Shown: piece by piece, positions 1-9,000 of the stretch
How positions within the stretch are numbered: the first letter of the stretch is position 1
Layout: each line of letters begins with the position of its first letter
Assembly (NCBI GenBank): GCA_030694005.1
Contig: JAUXZG010000104.1
Coordinates: 1-41,838, forward strand
Direction: 5' to 3'
DNA length: 41,838 nt
DNA from: Desulfobaccales bacterium
GTDB lineage: Bacteria; Desulfobacterota; Desulfobaccia; Desulfobaccales; 0-14-0-80-60-11
The notes under the pieces: model-generated
The model's database searches: none
Seen by the model: only the letters and a program-made list of their open reading frames with translations
What the model was told of the DNA's origin: nothing
Translations under genes and position numbers: made by a program

Positions 1-112
1 GTGGGGAAGGCGGAGCCATCGGCTCCGCCTTCCCCACCCAAATAAACCCCCCATAAGGGATTGGGGGAGGGGGTAAGGGCCCCCCGGCCCTTAGCCCCCT
101 CCTCCAAGAAAA
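1..112 (-). repeat. Composite G/C-run palindromic repeat, partial copy (B and A hairpins)
   Basis: Positions 1-37 form a perfect inverted repeat, with 17-bp arms starting GTGGGGAAGGCGGAGCC around a 3-nt loop. Positions about 60-112 form a second palindrome, GGGGGTAAGGGCC pairing with GGCCCTTAGCCCCC. These are the B and A hairpins of a composite element seen complete at 1195-1375, 18678-18870 and 40775-40951. The order here is reversed, so this copy lies in the opposite orientation and its C hairpin would be outside the window. It sits upstream of the kinase gene. Confidence 0.75.
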
Positions 113-191
113 ACAGCAAGGAGGACCGTAAGGATTATGCCACTTATAAAATGTCCGTGGTCAGTTAGTAAATCCCTTGCTGCCGTGGGTT

Positions 192-1211
192 ATGAAAGCT
201 AATAAGGTTCCCTGGACCGCCCGTCTGGAGGCCGCGGTAGCCGCGCACGGGGCCGGCCTGGCCTCTGCTCAACCCCTGGCCGGGGACGGCTCGGACCGCC
301 GCTTTTTCCGCCTGCTGGGGTCCCCTACCCTCGTCCTCCTCTACCATCCCTATCCCCCCGGGGGGCCAGTCAATGAAAACGATTCCTATTACCTCATCGG
401 CCGCCACCTCCGCGCCCAAGGAGGGCCGGTGCCGGAGATTTACGCCTATAACCGGGAAGAAGGCTGGATGCTCCTGGAGGATCTAGGAGATGTCAGTTTA
501 GAGTCAGCCTTTGCCAAACCGCTTAAAGAAGGCCAGATGCGCTTCTGGTACCGCCAGGCTCTGAAGGTGCTGGTGGGTCTCCAGGTTGATGGCCGAGAAG
601 GCTTTGACCCCTCCTGGTGTTTTGATACCCCGGTGGTGGACCGGCCTTTCCTGTTAGAAAGGGAATGCGGCTATTTCGTCCAGGCCTTCCTTTACGGCTA
701 CCTGGGCCTTAAGGTCACCAGGGAGGAATTGGCTCCCGACCTTGACCGGCTTTTGAGCCTGGCTCTCCCCGAGGGCCCCAACTATTTTCTTCACCGGGAT
801 TTTCAGTCCCGCAATTTGTTTATCAGGGATGGAAGATTGCGGGTCATTGATTTCCAGGGGGGGCGGCTGGGGCCGTTGGGCTATGATGTGGCGGCCCTGC
901 TCATCGACCCCTATGTGGGGCTGACCCCGGCCTGGCAAGAGGAACTGCTAAACTACTATCTGGACATCCTTAAAACCCGCCTGACCGTGGATGACGCGGC
1001 CTTTAAAGAACAGTATCGCCACCTGGCCTTGTGCCGCAATCTGCAGATCTTAGGGGCCTTCGGTTTCCTGACTAGAGTGAAGAAGAAGGACTACTTTGCC
1101 CGCTATATCCCGGCGGCCCTCACCGGCCTGCGCCAACGCTTAAAGGATAGGCCGGGGGAATTCCCGCGACTGGAGGAGGGGGTGGAGCAGGCTATGGGGG
1201 GAGGGGGCTAA
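192..1211 (+). CDS. APH-family phosphotransferase (AmgK-like sugar kinase)
   Basis: This protein of about 339 aa has the aminoglycoside/choline kinase fold. The catalytic loop HRDFQSRN is at about residues 201-208 (HxDxxxxN), followed by the metal-binding IDFQ at about 219-222 and GPLGYDVAALL. This arrangement resembles the AmgK-type kinases that phosphorylate N-acetylmuramate or N-acetylglucosamine at the anomeric position for cell-wall recycling. The usual MurU-type nucleotidyltransferase partner is not in the window but could lie just upstream. The ORF track starts at TTG 177; I prefer ATG 192, although neither has a clear ribosome binding site. The protein ends in four glycines encoded by the A hairpin of the following repeat, which also supplies the TAA stop. 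The substrate is inferred, and a generic phosphotransferase remains possible. Confidence 0.8.
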   Translation: MKANKVPWTARLEAAVAAHGAGLASAQPLAGDGSDRRFFRLLGSPTLVLLYHPYPPGGPVNENDSYYLIGRHLRAQGGPVPEIYAYNREEGWMLLEDLGDVSLESAFAKPLKEGQMRFWYRQALKVLVGLQVDGREGFDPSWCFDTPVVDRPFLLERECGYFVQAFLYGYLGLKVTREELAPDLDRLLSLALPEGPNYFLHRDFQSRNLFIRDGRLRVIDFQGGRLGPLGYDVAALLIDPYVGLTPAWQEELLNYYLDILKTRLTVDDAAFKEQYRHLALCRNLQILGAFGFLTRVKKKDYFARYIPAALTGLRQRLKDRPGEFPRLEEGVEQAMGGGG

Positions 1212-1375
1212 GGGCCGGTGGGCCCTTACCCCCTCCCCCAACCCCTTAAGTTTTGTTTTGGCTGGGTAAGGCGGGGCCTTTGGCCCCGCCTTACCCAGCC
1301 AACTTAAAGGGGGTTGGGAGGGGAGTTTGAGGGGAGGTCGGGGGAACCGCGTTCCCCCGACCCTCCCCTCAAAAA
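1195..1375 (+). repeat. Composite three-hairpin repeat, full copy (A-B-C)
   Basis: Three successive palindromes are visible. A (about 1195-1241) pairs GGGGGCTAAGGGCC with GGCCCTTACCCCC. B (1260-1300) is a perfect 19-bp stem, GGCTGGGTAAGGCGGGGCC, with a TTT loop. C (1326-1373) pairs TTTGAGGGGAGG... with its complement around a CGC loop, with one bulge. The copy fills the whole space between the convergent kinase and tamB genes, where it could act as a two-way terminator. Its A arm encodes the kinase's last residues and stop codon. Confidence 0.85.
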
Positions 1376-1378
1376 ACC

Positions 1379-4300
1379 CTAAAAGTCCAAATTAAACAAC
1401 ACGTCCGCGCCGGTGTTGCGGCGTCCCATCTGGGATTCAACGCTCAGGTATTTATTGACTTTATAATCCATGATCACCTGCTCGGTGTTATCCCGGTGCA
1501 GGGGGTCAAACTTGCGTTCGAAGGAAACGGTAAGGTCCTTGGTGATGGGTTTGGCCACCCCCACCGCTTGCCGTTCGCCCATGGGGCTGCTCCGCAGGGT
1601 AACATCGCTCACCAGAGGGAAGTCTTTCCCCAGCAATTCTTTGAGTTTTTCGGCCGTGAGGCCTCCCAGGATTCCCGCGGCCTGTTGGCCGACCTTCAGA
1701 TACTCATCCTTGGTGAGGCGTTGGGCCGGCCGCCCAAAGACCAGGTAGGCCAGGAGGTCCTGGGGGGAGAGGGGGGGGATGCTTTCCAGGCGCACCTGGG
1801 GCTTGCTGACAGCGCCGGTGGCATTCAGGACCAAGGTAAGGCCATCCATTTCATGGGTGGCCCGGCCTTCCAGGGTAACCTCTTCCCGGGGGTTGCCGGG
1901 GAGGCGGATTATCCCTCGCTCAACCTTGAAGACCCGTCCCTGCAGTTCATAGGTGCCCTTCAGGGTATGGACCTCCCCGGCTATATAGGCCGGTTGGCCG
2001 GAGAGTTTGGTGGCCTTGAGGCGCCCGGCCATTTCGGCGTTCAGACGCTTATCCTTGAGCCATACTCCGCCCGGGGCCTCCATAACCACATCCATCTTTA
2101 GGTCCTTATAAAAGGAGGGTTTACCAGGTGAAGGGAGGGGTTTGGCCGGGGGCGGCAGTGGAGCCCGGGGCGCCACCAGAGTGATATCTGCATGCTTGTC
2201 GGACTGGAAAAAGCCGGGGCGGAAGGTGGCCCGGGGGACCATGAGTTGGCCCTTCAGGAGGGGGGCGGACCAGGGGCCGCTCAGGGTGAGAGTGCCGTTG
2301 CCCGCAGCCTCCCCTCCACTCCGGCGCAAGACCACAAACTCCTGAAGTTGGGCCCGGGCGTCCACCTGCCGGGGGTAAAATCCCGCCAGGCTGATCTCTC
2401 CGCTGAGGCGGGCGGTGCCGCCGCTTTCTAAAGTAATTTCGGGAATTATTAATCTATCCCCCTGGAGCCGGGCCTGCCCCGGGGCCAGCCGATATGGCGT
2501 CCCGGCCTGGCGAAAGGTGATAAAACCCGGCCCCCAGCGGACCTGTCCCGATACTTGGGGGCGGCTCAGGCTACCCTGCCACTCGGCCAGGATGTCCAGG
2601 GCCCCCTCCGCGGCCAGCACTTCCGGACTGAGGCCGGTTAAGAGGGCCAGGTTGACCTTTTCCCCGTGCAGCCGGATGTGAAGCTCCCGGTCTCCCCAGG
2701 CCCATTTCAGCGGCATGGCCGAGAAATGGAGGGGGATGTGGCCTTCCCAGGTAAGCCGCGGGCCGGGGGCGCTTTCTTCCAGGCTGCCGCTCAGGTGCAG
2801 GCGGTCGTCCCGATAGCTGATGGAAGTGTTAAAAGAGCGGAAAGAAAAATCTCCCCACTTCCCCGGCCCCCAGGTTAGCTGCCCCTGAATCACCGGAGAG
2901 CGAGGGTCCCCGCTCAAGGTCACCAGGCCTCGAATCTTCCCGTCACAGGGGCTACCTTTAATGCAAAAAAGAGACGCCGACAGGTCCCCCACCTCCAGGC
3001 GGCCGGAAAGTTTCCCTTCTTTGGCCTGCCCCCGAAAGGTGAGTTGGCCTTCATTAATCTTAAAGGTGGCTGGGGCAATCTCCCAGCCGGGCAGGAGGCG
3101 GACCTGGATGGGGCTGGTGTTATAACCGGAAAGCCCCGAAATCTGCCAGCGACACCGTTCCACCAGCAGGGACCAGGGCCGGGCCGTCAGATCGGCCGCG
3201 CCCTTAAGCTCAGCCTGAGGTCCCTGGGGGGAAGAGGCGGTAAAGCTAAAACGCCAGCGGCCGGCATCCCCCTGGGAGGTGAGGTGTAACTGAGAGAACA
3301 CCCCCACCGGGGTTTTTAAGCCGGCCCCTTTAAGGTCCAGGTGTCCGGAAGTAGGCGGCCAGCCTCCCCCCTTGACCTCAATCTTCATGGACTCCAGGTT
3401 AAGCCCCTCTAAGGAGAGGCCATGGCCTTTGCCCTGGAAGGTGAACTGGGGCAGATTCCAGGGGCCTTTCAGGGTGCCCTCCCCTTCCAGACGTCCCCTT
3501 AAGCCCGCCGGCAGCCAGGGCACGGTGCCGTCCGCGGCCAGGCTGCCGCGATAGGCCACCTCCAACCCCTTGCCCTGCATAGCGCCTTTCATTTCTGCGG
3601 AGAGCGCCCCCAGGCGGAGCTGGACCTGGGGAATTTCCAGCTTTGACCCATCCCAGGTCAGGCGTCCCTTAAGCTCTTTTAAGGGTTGCCGGGCCACCTG
3701 TCCCCGGGCTTCCACTTCTCCGGAGACCCAGAGGGGAAAGGGGGAGGGAGCCGACGGCCTGCGAAAGTTTCCCGAAAATTTGCCCTCAAGCAGACTGTCG
3801 GCCAGATATGACGCCCCCAAGAGGTCGGGTTTGACCCCCTCCGCCTGGATCTTAAGCTCCCCGGCCGGATTGGCCAGCAGCCTGCCGGCCGCGGCCATCT
3901 TGAACTGCCCGAAGTTGCCCTTAATCAGGCCCTCCAGGCGCTGCTGACGGCCATCGCCGGTTAAGGTAAATCCAAGGTGCTCCACCCGAGCGTTTTGATA
4001 GCGGAAGGGCCGGCACTCTAGACTCCACGCCATTTGGCCGGGGGGCCACCTGAAGCCTGTCCCTTTAAGCTGAAGCCTGGCGGTCAGGGGCTCCAGGCCC
4101 TTAAGTTTCTGCTCCCAGGTGCTATTCCAGGCAGTAAAGAGCTCCGGCGACAAGCCGGCCAGGTCCACACCCAGGTCATACTCCCATTCTGTGGGACCCT
4201 TCCGGAGGGCGCCCTCCAGGCGGTATTGCGCTTTTTGGAGATTGCCTTCCCCCATTATCTTAAGTTGGGCCGGGCTGCCGCTGACCTGAAATTTCCCTCC

Positions 4301-5101
4301 CAGGTCCCAGGCGCCGGGCCACTGGGGCCAGAGGCGGTGAATCTCTCCCCCGGAAGTGGGCCCCAGGTCGCCCGTAAGCTCTATGACCGGTTCCGCCGCG
4401 TCCAGCCGCAATGCCCCGGTTAAAGCGATCAGGGGTTGATCCCCGGCTGCCAGCTTAAGCGACTTGAGGTCAAGGCGTTGGCGGCTGTAAGTACAAGAGG
4501 CGTCTAGTTGTAAGGGGCCCTGGGGGGCGGTGAGGGCCAGGTGGGCGCCATGCACCTGGATGGCCTGCTGGGGCCTTTTGGGGTGGCGCACGGTAAGGGC
4601 CAGCTTAAGATCCAGGTCTTTAAAGCGCTGGGTTTCCCCAGGGCGGATGAGATCAACGGTGCCGTCTTGTATCAGGATTTGCGGAAAATCCAAGCTGCGG
4701 AAGGGGGGCGGCGGCCTCTCGCGCCAAAGCCCGCTGACATTCCAGTGGCCTTGCCGGTCCTGGCTGAGGGTGAGGTGGGGGCCATGGATGGCCAACTTGG
4801 CGATCACCGGCTGGAGCTTGACAAAAGAGAAAAGGGAGAAACGCAGCTCTACTCGTTCGGCCCGCAGTACCTCGCCCTGGCGGCCCTGCACCAAGATGTC
4901 GGTAAAGACCAGCCCGGTAAGGGGATTGCCCCGGACCTGACGGACTTGCACTTCTCCATGGATGCGTCCCTGGGCCCAGTCCACCAGACGCCAGCCGCCC
5001 CAGCCCCAGAAGAAGTCGGTATTGAGCAGCCGCCAGAGCGCAAATCCGCCCACCAGGATGACCAGAGCGAGGCCCGCCAGAACATAACGATACCGGCGCA
5101 T
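1379..5101 (-). CDS. tamB: Translocation and assembly module subunit TamB
   Basis: This 1240-aa protein has an uncleaved N-terminal membrane anchor (about residues 5-24, rich in L/V/A/G), then a very long repetitive beta-rich stretch typical of AsmA/TamB bridge proteins. The TamB C-terminal domain follows, with the motif SPQDLLAYLVFGRP and a final beta strand ending in phenylalanine. TamB spans the periplasm and works with the Omp85 protein TamA in outer-membrane biogenesis, including lipid transport or autotransporter insertion. TamA is encoded on the same strand at 9572-11470, but the two are separated by a foreign-looking 4.5-kb block. The sequence upstream of ATG 5101 is AT-rich and lacks a Shine-Dalgarno sequence, which fits loss of its native leader. 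The stop codon abuts the C hairpin of the downstream repeat. Confidence 0.93.
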   Translation of the reverse strand: MRRYRYVLAGLALVILVGGFALWRLLNTDFFWGWGGWRLVDWAQGRIHGEVQVRQVRGNPLTGLVFTDILVQGRQGEVLRAERVELRFSLFSFVKLQPVIAKLAIHGPHLTLSQDRQGHWNVSGLWRERPPPPFRSLDFPQILIQDGTVDLIRPGETQRFKDLDLKLALTVRHPKRPQQAIQVHGAHLALTAPQGPLQLDASCTYSRQRLDLKSLKLAAGDQPLIALTGALRLDAAEPVIELTGDLGPTSGGEIHRLWPQWPGAWDLGGKFQVSGSPAQLKIMGEGNLQKAQYRLEGALRKGPTEWEYDLGVDLAGLSPELFTAWNSTWEQKLKGLEPLTARLQLKGTGFRWPPGQMAWSLECRPFRYQNARVEHLGFTLTGDGRQQRLEGLIKGNFGQFKMAAAGRLLANPAGELKIQAEGVKPDLLGASYLADSLLEGKFSGNFRRPSAPSPFPLWVSGEVEARGQVARQPLKELKGRLTWDGSKLEIPQVQLRLGALSAEMKGAMQGKGLEVAYRGSLAADGTVPWLPAGLRGRLEGEGTLKGPWNLPQFTFQGKGHGLSLEGLNLESMKIEVKGGGWPPTSGHLDLKGAGLKTPVGVFSQLHLTSQGDAGRWRFSFTASSPQGPQAELKGAADLTARPWSLLVERCRWQISGLSGYNTSPIQVRLLPGWEIAPATFKINEGQLTFRGQAKEGKLSGRLEVGDLSASLFCIKGSPCDGKIRGLVTLSGDPRSPVIQGQLTWGPGKWGDFSFRSFNTSISYRDDRLHLSGSLEESAPGPRLTWEGHIPLHFSAMPLKWAWGDRELHIRLHGEKVNLALLTGLSPEVLAAEGALDILAEWQGSLSRPQVSGQVRWGPGFITFRQAGTPYRLAPGQARLQGDRLIIPEITLESGGTARLSGEISLAGFYPRQVDARAQLQEFVVLRRSGGEAAGNGTLTLSGPWSAPLLKGQLMVPRATFRPGFFQSDKHADITLVAPRAPLPPPAKPLPSPGKPSFYKDLKMDVVMEAPGGVWLKDKRLNAEMAGRLKATKLSGQPAYIAGEVHTLKGTYELQGRVFKVERGIIRLPGNPREEVTLEGRATHEMDGLTLVLNATGAVSKPQVRLESIPPLSPQDLLAYLVFGRPAQRLTKDEYLKVGQQAAGILGGLTAEKLKELLGKDFPLVSDVTLRSSPMGERQAVGVAKPITKDLTVSFERKFDPLHRDNTEQVIMDYKVNKYLSVESQMGRRNTGADVLFNLDF

Positions 5102-5137
5102 TTGTTTATATTAGCACATTAATAAGGGAATAGGAAT

Positions 5138-5184
5138 TGGCGGAGGGGACTAAGGGCCAGGGGGCCTTACCCCCCTCCCCCCAG
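5138..5184 (+). repeat. Isolated A-type hairpin
   Basis: The sequence GGGGACTAAGGGCC is followed closely by its imperfect complement GGGGCCTTACCCCC. It matches the A hairpin of the composite repeat, without B or C. It lies between the tamB start and the DUF559 element. Confidence 0.65.
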
Positions 5185-5215
5185 CCTCCATATGCGCTAA
5201 CTTATGAGACAGCCT

Positions 5216-5617
5216 TCATCCCCCCTTTGTAAAAGGGGGGTCAGGGGGGATTTCCTTGCGCATTCGCTCCGCTATCTCCCGGTAGATGACTTCTACCACC
5301 GCCTCGGTTTCTTTTAAAACCTGTCGGCTGTTAAAACGAAGAACCGTCAAGCCAAGTCTGCATAAATAATTGTCCCGCTCTCTGTCCCTTTCAGCATGAT
5401 GGTCTTCAAGATGCTGCGAACCGTCAATCTCAACCACCAATTTTCCCTTTGGCGAATAGAAATCAACAATGTAATCACCAACCGGTTTCTGGCGGTAAAA
5501 TTGCACGCCCGAGATCTGTTTGCCCCGTAGCCGTGACCATAAGACACGCTCACTTTCGGTCAGGTTCTGTCGGAGTTGCCGTGCCCTGGGCTTCAGCCTG
5601 GCGTTATACTTGAGCAT
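5216..5617 (-). CDS. DUF559 / Vsr-like endonuclease domain protein
   Basis: This 133-aa protein matches the DUF559 family of the PD-(D/E)XK nuclease superfamily. It has LTESERVLWSRLR near the N-terminus, then GVQFYRQKPVGDYIVDFYS and KLVVEIDGSQH. The D of IVDF and the ExD of VVEIDG are the expected metal-binding positions. Cellular roles of this family are poorly known; Vsr-like mismatch or homing-type nicking is a structural analogy only. The last residues, PPDPPFTKGG, are translated repeat DNA. It lies on the minus strand between tamB and the NACHT gene, and repeats flank it on both sides. Confidence 0.82.
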   Translation of the reverse strand: MLKYNARLKPRARQLRQNLTESERVLWSRLRGKQISGVQFYRQKPVGDYIVDFYSPKGKLVVEIDGSQHLEDHHAERDRERDNYLCRLGLTVLRFNSRQVLKETEAVVEVIYREIAERMRKEIPPDPPFTKGG

Positions 5618-5670
5618 GGCTTTATTCTTAAAATCCCCCCTTACCCCCCTTTGTCAAAGGGGGGATTTAA
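5217..5670 (-). mobile_element. Putative DUF559 nuclease element bounded by inverted CCCCCTTT/AAAGGGGG repeats
   Basis: Two related repeats of about 37-41 nt lie head to head around the DUF559 gene. The left copy is at 5217-5253 and the right copy at 5630-5670. In the right copy AAATCCCCCC leads into a hairpin, CCCCCTTTGTCAAAGGGGG; the left copy is its reverse complement with a few changes. The left repeat also encodes the nuclease's C-terminal PPDPPFTKGG and its stop, so repeat and gene are physically merged. The same head-to-head pair occurs at 34629-34706 with nothing between. That the unit moves or spreads is an inference; no target-site duplication was identified. Confidence 0.5.
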
Positions 5671-6048
5671 CCTTTGCCGCTAATCTATGATAACTTATTA
5701 TAATAGCACACTTTTTAAGTTAGCGTTTGTGCCCAATCCCCCTCCCCCAATCCCCTAACTGCGCCAGGTCTAGGCGATGACCAAGACTCAGGCTGACAAT
5801 TATTAGATAAAGCTCACATAAAATCTGACCCTTATAGCCAAACTTGAGTTTATGACGAGATCCCCAATACATGTATGATAATCAAATCAAAACATTGCCG
5901 TTGGCTCTCAGACCGAGGATATAAAGCAGTGATCTGGAAGCTCTACTGAACTAATATTCTTTGATTTTGCCTTTAGACTATCCTATAGTTTGCTCATCTG
6001 GGAAGCTCCCCAATATAAAATGTAGGTCCATGAAAGGTAGCTTAGGCT
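5671..6048 (+). other. Spacer upstream of the NACHT gene, no gene seen
   Basis: This AT-richer stretch of about 380 bp separates the DUF559 element from the NACHT gene. It starts with sequence containing AAGTTAGCGT, which resembles in inverse orientation the GCGCTAACTT left of the element. A degenerate C-run segment follows, and then sequence unlike the neighbours. No convincing reading frame is present on either strand. Confidence 0.5.
5990..6019 (+). promoter_or_regulatory. Possible sigma70-type promoter of the NACHT gene
   Basis: TTGCTC (5990-5995) and TATAAA (6014-6019) are separated by 18 nt, about 30 nt upstream of the start codon. A weak AAAGGT about 12 nt before the ATG could serve as a ribosome binding site. 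It is a visual match only. Confidence 0.35.
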
Positions 6049-9000
6049 ATGGACGCGTCTTTGCGGATTCTGGCTTCCACGAACAACGCCCGTGGTGACT
6101 TGTTCACCCGACTGATAAAGGACTTGTTCTTCGCCCTGGGGTACGATGACCTCCGTTTGAACGTCCACAAAACAGGGCGGGAACTGGATATCCAGGGACA
6201 ACACCGGATTGAACCTCGCAGAGTCGTTGCAGAATGTAAAGCACACACCGCCAAAATGGGCGGTGACGAGCTTAACAAATTCCTTGGAGTCCTGACCCGA
6301 GAGCGGAAGAAAAACGCGCCCACTCCTGTCACCGGATACTTCGTGTCACTTAGCGGCTTCACAGAAACCGGCATCCAGCAGGAGGAAGAAACCGGGGATG
6401 ATCGAGTCATTCTCCTGAAAGCAGAACAAGTGATCAGCGAGTTGGAGCGGAGCCGTGTCCTGGTTGGACGCACTGTGGCCGCCGAACGTGCAGGCCAGTG
6501 CGCTCACCATGGTGGACTGACTGACGCCGTGCTGGAAGACGCCGAACTTCTTGGCCATGAACGTGGTTACCTTTGGGCAATTCATTATTCGCGAAATAAG
6601 GAACTAACCCACTTCGCGCTCATCCATGCGGACGGCACGCCCCTAGCGGAACCCGTGGCACGGGAAGTCATTGATGCTGACCGCCAATGCTCCGGTATTC
6701 TCCATTCTCTGCATTACCTCGCCCCGGCACCTCCTCCGCCCGAGCGGGCAAAGTTGGCAGCTGAGGCGATAACCCGCTATCGGCAATGGCTCGGCGAGGA
6801 ATGCGGCTTCATCCAACTCGATGGATTGCCTGCCGATACCGACCTGAGCGCAACCCGGATGAAATTGGAACGGCTTTTTGTGCCCTTGAAAGCGTACTAC
6901 CTGTCTGAACCCAAAGATGAAACGGATAAAGAAGCAGAGGGAGAGAATAAGGTTCTTCCGATTGGTGAAATGCTTTCAGAGAGCACACACCTTGCCCTGC
7001 TTGCCACCCCCGGAGGAGGAAAAAGCACCCTCCTCAAACGCCTTGCCATCGCCTACGCATTTCCCGAACGACGCGTCGAGGTTTCGGATGACTTGCCAGA
7101 CCGGAGTTGGCTCCCGCTCTTCCTGCGTTGCCGCGAGTTGAGGGACCGAGCATATCGCCCCATTCTGGAAATCCTCGACGACCTTCCGCGCCATGCTGGC
7201 ATGAATGAACTGGAGGCGGGCGCCTTCCGCGAGTCTGTGCACGAAATTCTTCGCGCCGGTCGAGCACTCCTTCTAGTTGACGGGTTAGACGAGATATCCG
7301 AGGAAGGCGCGCGGCAAGTGTTCGCGAACAATCTACGCACTTTTCTTGCGGTTTTTCCAAAAGCGGCGATAGTAGTTGCGTCACGCGAGGCAGGCTTCAG
7401 GTTGGTGGCCGGTGTAGTTGCCAGCGCTTGCGTCAGGGCGAAGCTGGCACCTTTTGACAAGCACGACGTTCAGCAACTCTGTGAGCGGTGGCATCTGCAG
7501 GTGGTTGGCGACAATGAGAAAGTGCGGACGGACGCCCGCGACCTTGCGCGTACAATATGGCAAAACGAACGAATCCGTACATTGGCCGAGAACCCACTTC
7601 TGTTGACAACGCTGCTGGTTATAAAACGCTGGATCGGGGAATTGCCGCGCAACCGCGCCGCCCTATATCGGGAAGCAGTCCGGGTGCTTATCCGAACATG
7701 GAATGTGGAAGGGTATGCTCCGCTAGATGAGGAGGAGACACTCGCACAACTCTCCTACGTCGCTTGTGCGATGATGGAGCAAGGCACCCAACGGATCGGC
7801 CAAAAAGCGTTGACAAGACTACTGCAGCAAGCACGTCAGGAATTGGAAGCAGAACTTCACTTCGTTGCGATCTCAGCCACGGGCTTCATCGAACGCATCG
7901 AGTATCGCAGCAGTTTGCTTATGCAGACCGGACACGACATTTTGGAGGGGGAGTTTCAGCCAGTCTACGAGTTCCGACACCTGACATTCCAAGAGTATTT
8001 GGCGGCGCGCGGCTACGTCGAGGAACAATACCCGGGGCGAGCCGAGGGTCAGGCTCTTCTTCATCTACTCGAACCCCATTTTGAGGATGAGCGGTGGCGT
8101 GAAGTGGTAGCGCTTTCGGCAGTGCTCGCGGGGCGCAGAGCGGAGCCGATTATGAAGCGATTGGCCGCGGTATGCGCGAATATTGAATGGCTCCAACGGG
8201 ACCCGAGGGAAAGCGGTAGACCGCAAGTTATCCTACTGAAACAATGCCTCCTCGACGAGGTGCAGGTCACGACCCCGACCCTGCGCGCCGCGTTGGAGCA
8301 GGTAGCGCGCCACGTCCGGGATGTGCCTATTGAGCCTATTAGGAAAAAGGGCACAGGAATGGAGCAAGAAAGCGCCCTCATCAGGCTACGGCGGGGGAAA
8401 TACGGAACACTTCTTCAGCAAGTGACTGAAGACTCCTACCTCAGCGGAAGGAAAAATTGGGAAGAGTATGAACTCGCCATTGCGGATCTCGCGTTTGAGG
8501 AGCAGTTCCAATCTTCCGCCAGGGTACAGATGTCGGCATCTGTGTCGCATTCATTGTTGAAAGCGATTGAAACAGGGGAGAGGATAGAAAAGGTTCGTGC
8601 GGCTTTGGTGGGCATGCGGTTGGCTTTCTCGGCTCGTCACCGAGATCCTAGGTCGGAACCCGCCAGACCTGATGAACTCTTCCAGCCACTACGTGATGCA
8701 ATTTGTGGGATGCTCAATCCTAATGACCCGCCTTTGGCTCTGGCAGCCTCTTGGGCATTGGCTTGGATTGGGGACACCAGACGGTGCACTGCCGCCATAG
8801 ACCTTGCCTCGATGTTGTGTCTATATCAAATATGGAAAGACTCGCCATGGCAAGAACTGTCTCGGTTCGCGGCCTGGGCATTTGCTGCCCAACCGCTTTT
8901 ACCTCGTGACACGTTCAGCAAAGATGTGTGGGGTTCTTGCGATGCGTTTCTAGAAAAAGCCTCAGGACATGAAAAGAGTAGGAAAGGACGTATATCACAA

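Noticed and set aside
1470-5122. A dozen plus-strand ORFs (up to 201 aa) opposite tamB
   Set aside because: They are shadows of the GC-rich tamB frame: no ribosome binding sites, proline/glycine/arginine-rich, no family motifs.
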